A stretch of 10,270 nt of DNA from an uncultured Bdellovibrio sp. (lineage in GTDB: Bacteria > Bdellovibrionota > Bdellovibrionia > Bdellovibrionales > Bdellovibrionaceae), in contig CAMLRE010000037.1 of assembly GCA_946482355.1 (NCBI GenBank), forward strand, positions 1-10,270, in the 5' to 3' direction. This document shows, piece after piece, positions 1-6,294 of this stretch; the first letter of the stretch is position 1, and the number at the start of each line of letters is the position of its first letter. The notes below the pieces were generated by a model. The model made no database searches. It saw only the letters and a program-made list of their open reading frames with translations, and was not told the origin of the DNA. Both the position numbers and the translations under genes were made by a program.

Positions 1-463
1 CGATCTAAACGAAGAAGAGCCGACTGAAATCGAAGCTTCTAAATACGATCTAGCGTTCATCAAACTTGATGGTAACATCGGTTGTTTAGTTAACGGTGCT
101 GGCTTAGCAATGGCGACACTAGACATTATTAAACTTCATGGCGCGACTCCTGCAAACTTCTTAGATGTTGGCGGCGGTGCGAATAAAGAAAAAGTAACTA
201 ACGCTTTTAAAATCATCCTTAAAGACAAAAACGTTAAAGGAATTTTAGTTAATATTTTCGGCGGTATCATGAAATGTGACGTTATCGCTGAAGGTGTTAT
301 CGCTGCTTCTAAAGAAGTAGGATTAAAAGTTCCATTAGTTGTTCGTTTAGAAGGTACTAACGTAGAACTTGGTAAAAAAATCTTAGCTGATTCTGGTTTA
401 AATATCATTCCAGCAAACGATTTAACAGATGCTGCTAAAAAAATTACTGCAGCAATTAAGTAG
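1..463 (+). CDS. sucC: Succinyl-CoA synthetase (ADP/GDP-forming) beta subunit, C-terminal part
   Basis: This is the 3' end of sucC. The frame is open from base 2 to a TAG at 461-463 and gives about 153 residues, roughly the last 40% of a family whose E. coli member has about 388. SucC is the ATP-grasp and nucleotide-specificity subunit that works with SucD in the TCA-cycle step succinyl-CoA + NDP + Pi = succinate + NTP + CoA. Visible family signatures are [19 protein letters not shown], then [23 protein letters not shown] and [16 protein letters not shown], all of the C-terminal CoA-ligase domain. The sucD start follows after 7 bases, so the two are surely cotranscribed and probably translationally coupled, which suits 1:1 subunit synthesis. 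The start codon lies outside the window. An ATG at 110 in this frame is internal. Nothing suggests damage. Confidence 0.97.
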   Translation, partial: DLNEEEPTEIEASKYDLAFIKLDGNIGCLVNGAGLAMATLDIIKLHGATPANFLDVGGGANKEKVTNAFKIILKDKNVKGILVNIFGGIMKCDVIAEGVIAASKEVGLKVPLVVRLEGTNVELGKKILADSGLNIIPANDLTDAAKKITAAIK

Positions 464-470
464 GTTTTAA

Positions 471-1340
471 ATGGCTATTTTAATTAATAAAGATACAAAA
501 GTAATGTGCCAAGGTCTTACAGGATCTCAAGGTTCATTCCACTCATTACAATGTAAACAATACGGAACAAAAATGGTTGCAGGTGTTACACCAGGTAAAG
601 GTGGAACAGTTCACGAAGGTATTCCGGTATTTAACACTGTTAAAGAAGCAAAAGAAAAAACTGGCGCGACTGTATCAATGATCTTCGTTCCACCTCCGTT
701 TGCTGCTGATTCTATTATGGAAGCGGTTGATGCTGATTTAGATTTAGTGATCTGTATCACTGAAGGTATTCCAGTATTAGACATGGTTAAAGTTAAGAAA
801 TACATGCAAGGTAAACGCACTCGTTTAATCGGTCCGAACTGCCCTGGCGTTATCACTCCAGATCAATGCAAAATCGGTATCATGCCTGGTCACATCCACA
901 AAGCTGGCCGTATCGGCGTTTTATCACGTTCTGGTACATTAACTTACGAAGCTGTTGGTCAATTATCAGCTTTAGGTTTAGGCCAATCAACTTGTGTTGG
1001 TATCGGTGGTGACCCGGTAAATGGCACAAACTTCATTGATATGTTAAAATTATTCAATGCAGATCCAGATACTGACGCGGTTATCATGATCGGTGAAATC
1101 GGTGGAACAGCTGAAGAAGAAGCAGCTGAATACATCAAAAAAGAATTCAAAAAACCAGTAGCGGTATTCATCGCAGGTGCTTCAGCGCCTCCGGGAAAAC
1201 GTATGGGCCATGCCGGTGCTATCATCAGCGGCGGTAAAGGCACAGCAGAAGCTAAATTCGCAGCTTTAGAGGCTGCAGGTTGCAAAATCTCTCGTTCGCC
1301 AGCGGACATGGGAACTACGCTTAAATCGATGTTAAAATAA
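471..1340 (+). CDS. sucD: Succinyl-CoA synthetase alpha subunit
   Basis: The product has 289 residues, the same length as E. coli SucD, and is colinear with it. It carries the CoA-binding Rossmann domain and the phosphohistidine used to pass phosphate between succinyl-CoA and the nucleotide. Seen in the sequence: the N-terminal CoA-binding region with [11 protein letters not shown] (about 15-25) and GVTPGKGG (38-45), IGPNCPGVI (about 120-128), the ligase domain with [10 protein letters not shown] and [12 protein letters not shown], and the active-site loop KRMGHAGAI with the catalytic histidine at residue 247. The start at 471 is supported by a short Shine-Dalgarno (AGG at 462-464, inside the sucC stop region) and by the usual SucD N-terminus ([10 protein letters not shown]). 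It is the last gene of the sucCD unit, and a strong intrinsic terminator follows 25 bases after the stop. No odd features. Confidence 0.98.
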   Translation: MAILINKDTKVMCQGLTGSQGSFHSLQCKQYGTKMVAGVTPGKGGTVHEGIPVFNTVKEAKEKTGATVSMIFVPPPFAADSIMEAVDADLDLVICITEGIPVLDMVKVKKYMQGKRTRLIGPNCPGVITPDQCKIGIMPGHIHKAGRIGVLSRSGTLTYEAVGQLSALGLGQSTCVGIGGDPVNGTNFIDMLKLFNADPDTDAVIMIGEIGGTAEEEAAEYIKKEFKKPVAVFIAGASAPPGKRMGHAGAIISGGKGTAEAKFAALEAAGCKISRSPADMGTTLKSMLK

Positions 1341-1365
1341 TTACTCAATTTTAATAATCTTTTGG

Positions 1366-1396
1366 AAAGGGCTTTGTGAAAACAAAGCCCTTTTTC
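1366..1396 (+). terminator. Intrinsic terminator of sucCD
   Basis: A perfect 12-bp stem (1366-1377 with 1382-1393, arms AAAGGGCTTTGT and ACAAAGCCCTTT) is closed by a GAAA tetraloop (1378-1381) and followed by a T run (1391-1395). It lies 25 bases after the sucD stop. The A-rich left arm is matched by the T tract, so it may also work weakly in the reverse direction, but no minus-strand gene is near to need it. Confidence 0.93.
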
Positions 1397-1446
1397 ATTT
1401 TAAAGACCCTTAATGAATTCGTGCCTGTTTTTGATCAGTCTGTAGG

Positions 1447-1495
1447 GCTAAATTTAGCTTTATTGTTTGACCATTTTCTCCTCTACAGATAGACC
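1447..1495 (+). promoter_or_regulatory. Probable ndk promoter region with a 12-bp palindrome
   Basis: The 196 bases between sucD and ndk must hold the ndk promoter, because the sucD terminator lies in between. The best candidate is TTGACC (1467-1472), a 17-base spacer, and TAGACC (1490-1495). The -35 is good but the -10 matches the consensus at only three positions, so the exact placement is weak. Just upstream is a perfect palindrome GCTAAATTTAGC (1447-1458), which could be an operator or chance AT-rich symmetry. The remaining bases of the gap show nothing I can name. Confidence 0.3.
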
Positions 1496-1524
1496 TAATC
1501 CGGTAACATAAAAACCTTAAAAAC

Positions 1525-1530
1525 AAGGAG
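1525..1530 (+). promoter_or_regulatory. Strong ribosome binding site of ndk
   Basis: AAGGAG with a 6-base spacer to the ATG at 1537. It selects this ATG over the in-frame ATG two codons downstream (1543). It is one of the two best Shine-Dalgarno sequences in the window, in keeping with a well-expressed housekeeping gene. Confidence 0.85.
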
Positions 1531-1536
1531 CCCAAC

Positions 1537-1962
1537 ATGGCAATGGAAAGAACATTTTCAATCATTAAACCAAACGCAGTTAAAAAGAACGTAATCGGTG
1601 ACATCATCGCTACTTTCGAATCTAAAGGCTTACGCATCGGCGGCGCTAAATTAGGAATGTTATCTCGTGAAAAATGCGAATTATTCTACGCTGAACACAA
1701 AGAGCGTCCATTTTTCGGTGAATTAGTTTCTTTCATGACTTCTGGCCCAGTTGTAATGATGTGCTTAGTTGGTGAAAACGCAGTTTTAAAAAACCGCGAA
1801 ATCATGGGCGCAACTGATCCTAAAAAAGCTGACGCTGGCACAATCCGCGCTAAACACGGTGATTCAGTTGGTGAAAACGCTGTTCACGGTTCTGATTCAG
1901 TAGCTTCTGCTGAACGCGAATTAGCGATCTTCTTTGATAAACACGAATTAGTAAACATGTAA
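1537..1962 (+). CDS. ndk: Nucleoside diphosphate kinase
   Basis: Ndk moves the gamma phosphate of ATP (or GTP) to nucleoside diphosphates through a phosphohistidine, which balances the cytosolic NTP and dNTP pools. The product has 141 residues, normal for bacterial Ndk. It begins [21 protein letters not shown], the typical first strand and the ATP-binding KPNAV. The family features [19 protein letters not shown] and [19 protein letters not shown] follow, and the active-site motif NAVHGSDS places the catalytic histidine at residue 117, the same number as in E. coli. The gene has its own strong ribosome binding site and is separated from sucCD by a terminator, so it is probably transcribed alone or with the methyltransferase gene that follows. 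A terminator-like hairpin starts 48 bases after the stop. The order sucC-sucD-ndk groups enzymes that make and redistribute NTP. Confidence 0.98.
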   Translation: MAMERTFSIIKPNAVKKNVIGDIIATFESKGLRIGGAKLGMLSREKCELFYAEHKERPFFGELVSFMTSGPVVMMCLVGENAVLKNREIMGATDPKKADAGTIRAKHGDSVGENAVHGSDSVASAERELAIFFDKHELVNM

Positions 1963-1974
1963 TCTGTTTCGCAC

Positions 1975-3177
1975 GTGAAACGTCAGGAAAATAAAAATCC
2001 TATTTCTAAAAAAAGGGACTCTCAACTAGAGTCCCTTTTGCATTCTGAGCACGACATCTCCATTGAAAAATTGGCGGTCGGCGGCTCTGGTATTGGGCGT
2101 ATTGATTACCAAGATAAAAAGCTTGTGGTCTTTGTTCCCAAATCCGCTCCTGACGACCTTTTGCGCGTTCGTATTACCCATGTTGAAAAAAACTTTTTAA
2201 ACGGAGAAATCGTTTCGATTTTAAAACCGAGCCCGTTTCGACGTGAAGCCCCGTGCCCGTATTTCAAAGACTGCGGTGGCTGTTCATGGCAGCACATTGA
2301 TGAAAAACATCAAATTGCACAAAAAGAATTAATTCTAAAAGATCTTTTTAAAAAATTTCTTCCTGAACAAAAATACGACTTACTACCTACAGTGGTAAGC
2401 CCGAACAATTTTGAATACCGCAATCGCATTCAGCTTAAACAAATGGGCACAAAGCTTGGTTATTTCAAGCCAGAATCCCATGATTTAGTAGATATCGAAG
2501 ATTGCCTGATCTCAGAAAAGCCTTTACGTGATTGGCTTAAGACAAATAAATCTAAAATTCGCCCAAGCGATAAGCTTTTAAAGCATGAACTAAAAATCAA
2601 TGCTGAAGGTAAAGTTGAATTTTATAAAATTGGCGCCCAAAGCGAGGGGTTATCTTTCTCGCAAGTGAATCGCTTTGTGAATGACCTCTTAGTGAATACT
2701 GTTGTGGATTTGGCCAAAGGCACAAACCCACGCTCATTGACCGAGTTTTATGCTGGAGCCGGCAATTTTACTTTCCCGTTAGCTGCTATTTCTAAGGATC
2801 TGCAGATTGACGCAATCGAGCTAAACCCCGACCTGACGGCAAAAGCTGTCGATGTCATCAAATCACAAAAGCTTCATAAACAAATTCGCTTTTACACGAC
2901 GAAATCCGAGTTATTTCCTCTGCGCAACACAATGTCGAGCGATCTAATTATGTTAGATCCACCTCGCCAAGGCTGTGAAAAATCACTTTTAGTGAAAATC
3001 GCCGAGACAAAACCAAAGTTTTTACTCTATATCAGCTGCCATCCGGTGTCTTTAGTGCGTGACCTGCAAGTTTTAAATCAAAATGGTTTTCACTTTGAAA
3101 TGCGCCATTTACAGATCTTTGATATGTTCCCGCAAACCGACCATTTCGAGACCCTGTGCCTACTTGAATTAGCTTAG
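1975..3177 (+). CDS. TrmA/RlmD-family RNA (uracil-C5) methyltransferase with TRAM domain
   Basis: The enzyme is predicted to methylate C5 of a uridine in 23S rRNA (RlmD or RlmC type) or tRNA (TrmA type), using SAM. The drawn frame has 400 residues. A TRAM RNA-binding domain covers about 28-85. Four cysteines in the Fe-S pattern of RlmD follow (C94, C100, C103 and C177). The SAM-binding motif is EFYAGAGNFTFPLA (about 258-270), then LDPPRQGC (328-334), the catalytic nucleophile in YISCHPVSL (C355) and the general base in DHFETLCLL (E392). All key residues are present, so it should be active. The TRAM domain and Fe-S set favour the RlmD/RlmCD side, but the target base cannot be read from sequence. 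The start is uncertain. GTG at 1975 has no visible Shine-Dalgarno, and a terminator-like hairpin covers codons 13-22. A TTG at 2038 would keep all domains. Confidence 0.9.
   Translation: MKRQENKNPISKKRDSQLESLLHSEHDISIEKLAVGGSGIGRIDYQDKKLVVFVPKSAPDDLLRVRITHVEKNFLNGEIVSILKPSPFRREAPCPYFKDCGGCSWQHIDEKHQIAQKELILKDLFKKFLPEQKYDLLPTVVSPNNFEYRNRIQLKQMGTKLGYFKPESHDLVDIEDCLISEKPLRDWLKTNKSKIRPSDKLLKHELKINAEGKVEFYKIGAQSEGLSFSQVNRFVNDLLVNTVVDLAKGTNPRSLTEFYAGAGNFTFPLAAISKDLQIDAIELNPDLTAKAVDVIKSQKLHKQIRFYTTKSELFPLRNTMSSDLIMLDPPRQGCEKSLLVKIAETKPKFLLYISCHPVSLVRDLQVLNQNGFHFEMRHLQIFDMFPQTDHFETLCLLELA
2011..2040 (+). terminator. Terminator-like hairpin after ndk, inside the methyltransferase frame
   Basis: A 12-bp perfect stem (2011-2022 with 2028-2039, AAAAGGGACTCT and AGAGTCCCTTTT) has a 5-base loop (CAACT). 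It is preceded by further A residues and ends in TTTT (2036-2039). It has the form of an intrinsic terminator and lies where the ndk transcript should end, but it also lies within the 5' part of the next reading frame. The T tract is short, so partial termination or attenuation is as likely as a full stop. Confidence 0.7.
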
Positions 3178-3187
3178 CTCGAAAAGG

Positions 3188-3225
3188 TTGACTCAATTAG
3201 ACTCTAAAAGTCTAATTGTAGGAGT
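3188..3225 (+). promoter_or_regulatory. Strong promoter with overlapping 25-bp dyad, upstream of the pilF-like operon
   Basis: TTGACT (3188-3193), a 17-base spacer and TCTAAT (3211-3216) match the sigma-70 consensus at five of six positions in each box. It is the best promoter in the window. An inverted repeat CAATTAGACT-CTAAA-AGTCTAATTG (3194-3218) fills the spacer and the -10, the classic place for a repressor operator. Transcription would start near 3222-3224, leaving only two to four bases before the ATG at 3226. An AGGAG (3220-3224) sits one base from that ATG, too close for normal use. The inverted repeat has no T tract, so it is not a terminator for the preceding gene. Confidence 0.65.
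3194..3218. repeat. Inverted repeat in the pilF-like promoter (possible operator)
   Basis: Perfect 10-bp arms (3194-3203 and 3209-3218) are separated by 5 bases (CTAAA). The centre-to-centre distance is 15 bp and the dyad overlaps the -10 box. The geometry suits a dimeric DNA-binding regulator. No other copy was noticed by eye in this window. Confidence 0.7.
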
Positions 3226-3990
3226 ATGTTTTTACTTCGTCTGTGCGTCGTCATCTTTTTGGTTTCATCATGTACATCGTTATTTAAAAGCGATCGTTCA
3301 GAAGAGCGCGCCCTTTTACGCCAACAGCTTGGTGTTTCATACATGCAACAAGGTAATTACCCGCTAGCCTTAAAAGAACTTTTAGCGGCCGAAGAATTAG
3401 ATCCGCAAAATCCGCAGATTCAAAATAATTTAGGTATGTTGTATTTCGTGCGTGAAAAATTCGAACTTTCGGCAAAACATTTTTCACGTGCTTATGACTT
3501 AGATAACAAATATACCGATGCTAAAAACAATTTGGCTCGCGTGTACATCGAACTTAAACAATTTGCCATCGCGCAACGTTTACTTGAAGAAGTGTCAGCT
3601 GATTTAACTTATCCCTACCAAATCAAAGCCGACATGAACTACGGTTTGTTAGAATTTAACCGTGGTCGTTTTAAAGAAGCGAAAAAACATTTCAGAAAAG
3701 TTTTAACACAAGATCGCGAAGATTGTTTTGCCCAAGTGTTTTTAGGCCGCTCATTTTTAGAACTTAAAGAAAATACACAGGCTGCTGATCAATTAGAAAA
3801 AGCAACCACATTTTGCAAAGCCATTGGCATCGACGACGCTCATTACTTTTCAGCGATTGCTTTGTACCGCACGGGCGAAAAAGAACAATCATTAGTGCGT
3901 TTTAAAGAATTATTAGATTTATTTCCTCAAGCCAAATATAGAGAACAATCAAAAAAAATGATCGACATCATCGAAAAAGGAACACTATGA
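3226..3990 (+). CDS. PilF/PilW-like TPR outer-membrane lipoprotein
   Basis: The product is a 254-residue lipoprotein with tetratricopeptide repeats, resembling PilF/PilW (Tgl in myxobacteria), the pilotin that helps type IV pilus secretin assembly. The N-terminus MFLLRLCVVIFLVSSC is a short lipoprotein signal with lipobox VSSC and lipidation at C16. Residue +2 is Thr, not Asp, so outer-membrane sorting is expected if the E. coli rule holds. About six TPR units span residues 30-235 (for example QLGVSYMQQGNYPLALKELL and NNLARVYIELKQFAIAQRLL). The segment RLLEEVSADLTYPYQIKADM matches the PilF pattern well. The rodZ-like gene follows with ATGA overlap, and pilF-rodZ is a known neighbour pair in gammaproteobacteria, which supports the call. 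TPR lipoproteins are hard to tell apart by repeats alone, so another periplasmic scaffold role is possible. The start is set by the signal peptide, as an in-frame stop lies just upstream (3205). Confidence 0.75.
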   Translation: MFLLRLCVVIFLVSSCTSLFKSDRSEERALLRQQLGVSYMQQGNYPLALKELLAAEELDPQNPQIQNNLGMLYFVREKFELSAKHFSRAYDLDNKYTDAKNNLARVYIELKQFAIAQRLLEEVSADLTYPYQIKADMNYGLLEFNRGRFKEAKKHFRKVLTQDREDCFAQVFLGRSFLELKENTQAADQLEKATTFCKAIGIDDAHYFSAIALYRTGEKEQSLVRFKELLDLFPQAKYREQSKKMIDIIEKGTL

Positions 3991-4955
3991 AAATCACCGG
4001 AGAATTGCTGAAATCAGAACGCATCAAAAAAGATTTATCGATTCAAGATGTAGCTTACGCTTTAAAATTAAGTGTACGCATTATCACTGCGATTGAAAAT
4101 GGTGATACTGATGATCTTCCTGCAAAAACTTTTGTTCGTGGTTTCGTAAAAAGTTATGCCGACTATTTAAAAATTGATAGCGACGCTGTTTTAAAACAAT
4201 TCCAAGAAGAAATGGGTTCAACTCATCCCGTTCCTAAAACGATTGCTCCGGTTCCAGGTGTTACGCCGGCAGCGACTGAAACACCTGCTCAAACAAGCTC
4301 TAAAGTTGCTTTCAGACAAAGTGTTGAATCTATCAACGGCAGTAAAATGGAAGGCGGCCTTAGCCGTAAAAACCTTATCTATTTCGCCGTTGTAACTTCA
4401 TTAGTAATTGTAATTGCAATTATCAACAAAGTAGCCAATCACTACCAAAATGAAATTCCACAAGTTACTGATGCTTCGGCTGAAGGTGTTCCGGTTAATA
4501 CAGAAGCTGTTGTAGCGTCTTCTCCGGCAGTGGTAGCGGCTGAAACTGTTCCAACAAACGATCTTGTAAACGCTTTAAGTGCTTCGAGCACATTGGCTGG
4601 TGGTGTAGAAATCGCATCTACAGCAGCAACAGCTGCAAAACCTGCAGCATCTGCCGCAGCGACTGTTGCACCAGCTTCAACAGGCCCAGAAAACACAATG
4701 GCTGCTGAAAAATCAAAAGGCCAAGCGGTTGAAGTTTTAATCGAAGCGAAAAAAGATTCTTATATCGATTACGCTAAAGGCAACACATCAGACTTTAAAC
4801 GTTTAACGTTAAAAGCAAACACTTACCAAATTTTAAAATCACAAGCGGGTCTTCACTTACGTGCGGCTGATGGCAGTGCAGTTAGCATCACGGTGAACGG
4901 TGTAAGCAAAGGCCCTATGGCTCCTGCTAATAAATTTGTAGAAATGACTTTCTAA
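3987..4955 (+). CDS. rodZ: RodZ-like membrane protein: N-terminal HTH, single TM segment, C-terminal DUF4115-like domain
   Basis: RodZ is a bitopic inner-membrane protein that links the actin-like MreB to the elongation peptidoglycan machine and so helps set rod shape. The 322-residue product has the family order. A Cro/C1-type HTH_25 domain covers residues 4-66 (GELLKSERIKKDLSIQDVA, then ENGDTDDLP and TFVRGFVKSYADYL). A short linker leads to one hydrophobic segment at about 130-147 preceded by RK, which gives a cytoplasmic N-terminus. An Ala/Thr/Pro/Val-rich periplasmic linker covers about 155-245, and a beta-rich C-terminal domain of the DUF4115 type covers about 246-322 (VEVLIEAKKDSYIDYA to MAPANKFVEMTF). 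The start overlaps the stop of the TPR gene (ATGA) and has AAGGA five bases upstream, so translation is coupled. The low-complexity linker is normal for RodZ. Some related proteins are called only HTH-domain proteins, so the exact role is inferred. Confidence 0.82.
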   Translation: MKITGELLKSERIKKDLSIQDVAYALKLSVRIITAIENGDTDDLPAKTFVRGFVKSYADYLKIDSDAVLKQFQEEMGSTHPVPKTIAPVPGVTPAATETPAQTSSKVAFRQSVESINGSKMEGGLSRKNLIYFAVVTSLVIVIAIINKVANHYQNEIPQVTDASAEGVPVNTEAVVASSPAVVAAETVPTNDLVNALSASSTLAGGVEIASTAATAAKPAASAAATVAPASTGPENTMAAEKSKGQAVEVLIEAKKDSYIDYAKGNTSDFKRLTLKANTYQILKSQAGLHLRAADGSAVSITVNGVSKGPMAPANKFVEMTF

Positions 4956-4959
4956 CCGA

Positions 4960-6294
4960 GTGCTCAACAAAAAGATTTTTAACCTCATCGCTCTTACATT
5001 TTTTATCAAGCTGGTTGTCGCTCTGACATTTCCGCTTGTGGGCGATGAGGCATATTACTGGTTTTGGGGGCAAAACCTTCAGCTCAGTTATTTCGACCAC
5101 CCCGGCATGGTGGCTTGGCTATCAGCTTTAAGTAACTATCTACCCTTCGCTCCTAAATGGGCCGCCACCCGAATTATCTTCGTTGTTTTAAGCACCATTA
5201 CATTCTTTATCTGGCTAAAAGTTTTTCTTCGCCGCAGATCGCAGCTTGATTCAACGAATATCAATCAGGAACTTAATCTTTTCACGGCGTTTTTAATGCT
5301 AAATCCATTTTTAGGGTTAGGAAGTATTTTAATTACGCCAGATGCTCCTTTGCTTCTATTCTGGGGATTAGCGTCTTATTACGTTTTAAAAATTTTAGAA
5401 GAGCAAAGAAGCAAAGATTATATCTTGTTAGGTGTAAGTCTTGGTTTAGGCTTTTGTTCTAAATACCACATTGTGCTTTTTCCATTAGTGACCTTAATTG
5501 CATTAGCTTTTGAAAAACGTCTAAAAGTATTTTTCAGTAAAAAAGTTTTACTAACGGTTATCTTTGGGCTTTTATTCTGTTCTCCGGTGTTAATCTGGAA
5601 TTATCAGAATGATTTTGCGTCATTTAAATTTCAGTTAAGCCATGGGTTTGAAACACCAAAACCTTATCAGCTTTGGTGGACTACCTCTTACCTGGCTGGA
5701 CAAATTCTGATTTTCAACCCCGTTTTAATGTTTTCTTTGCTGTTTAATTTTAAAAAATCACTTTTTAAAATCAGCGCTTTAGGCCAGTGGTTATTTTTTC
5801 TTTATAGTTCGTTTAAGGCTAAGGTTGAAGCCAATTGGCCAATGACCTCTCACGCAGCGGCTTTAGTTGATTTAGATACAAATAAGAAAAAAATCGTTCG
5901 GTTTTCTTTAATCTATTACTTTGTTATCTGGATGGCAGTTCCGGTTTTCTTTTTTACTGATTTTGGCAAAAACAAAATGCAGCAATTACCTACAAGCTTA
6001 ACGGTTTACGAAATTGCCCCGCAGTTACAGGCTTATAAACCATTATACGGCCCGACTTATCAGCTTTCAGCTTTGTTTTCGATGTTAACAGATACGCCGG
6101 TTTATAAACTATACGGTTTATCTCGCTATGATTTCTTTGATACGCTTCCGCAATCAAGACCTGAAGAAAAGAAATTTTACGTTCTTAAATATAAAACAAC
6201 TGAATGGCCCATCACTTATTATGAATATTCTAAAATCAAAGTGGCCGAATTTCCTAAATATGATTTAGAGGTTTTTGAATTCAGTCATGAATAG
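4960..6294 (+). CDS. ArnT/PMT-family polytopic glycosyltransferase (GT-C fold)
   Basis: This is a multi-pass inner-membrane glycosyltransferase of the PMT_2/ArnT type. Such enzymes take a sugar from a polyprenyl-phosphate carrier on the periplasmic side and add it to lipid A, another glycan or a protein. The product has 444 residues. The first TM segment (about 5-24) leads into the first periplasmic loop with the acidic catalytic motif GDEAYYWFW (28-36) and YFDHPGMVAWL (44-54). Further signatures are TPDAPLLLFWGLASYY (126-141), FCSKYH (165-170) and KVEANWP (288-294). Several more hydrophobic segments follow, and a soluble C-terminal part begins near 336. The first-loop acidic motif is intact, so activity is expected. 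The start is a GTG five bases after the rodZ-like stop, with only a weak GAG upstream, so it depends on coupling. It overlaps the next gene. The donor and acceptor cannot be told from sequence. Confidence 0.85.
   Translation: MLNKKIFNLIALTFFIKLVVALTFPLVGDEAYYWFWGQNLQLSYFDHPGMVAWLSALSNYLPFAPKWAATRIIFVVLSTITFFIWLKVFLRRRSQLDSTNINQELNLFTAFLMLNPFLGLGSILITPDAPLLLFWGLASYYVLKILEEQRSKDYILLGVSLGLGFCSKYHIVLFPLVTLIALAFEKRLKVFFSKKVLLTVIFGLLFCSPVLIWNYQNDFASFKFQLSHGFETPKPYQLWWTTSYLAGQILIFNPVLMFSLLFNFKKSLFKISALGQWLFFLYSSFKAKVEANWPMTSHAAALVDLDTNKKKIVRFSLIYYFVIWMAVPVFFFTDFGKNKMQQLPTSLTVYEIAPQLQAYKPLYGPTYQLSALFSMLTDTPVYKLYGLSRYDFFDTLPQSRPEEKKFYVLKYKTTEWPITYYEYSKIKVAEFPKYDLEVFEFSHE

Noticed and set aside
959..1348. 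Open minus-strand frame of 129 codons opposite sucD
   Set aside because: It lies wholly antisense to a highly conserved sucD, has no protein family resemblance and no promoter or ribosome binding site; it is a shadow of the codon pattern.
1972..1977. CACGTG palindrome, also present at 10194-10199
   Set aside because: A 6-bp palindrome occurs by chance at this frequency; the two sites share no further flanking sequence and no clear position relative to promoters.
3194..3218. Reading the dyad before the pilF-like gene as the terminator of the methyltransferase gene
   Set aside because: The stem is AT-rich and is followed by GTAGGAG, not a T tract; its position over a good -10 box suits an operator better.
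4442..4696. Open minus-strand Ala/Thr-rich frame of 84 codons opposite the rodZ linker
   Set aside because: Its composition simply mirrors the Ala-rich periplasmic linker coded on the other strand; there is no start signal.
4572..4701. Ala/Thr-rich repetitive-looking stretch in the rodZ-like gene, considered as a tandem repeat or phase-variable tract
   Set aside because: There is no constant repeat unit at the DNA level; it is an ordinary low-complexity linker.
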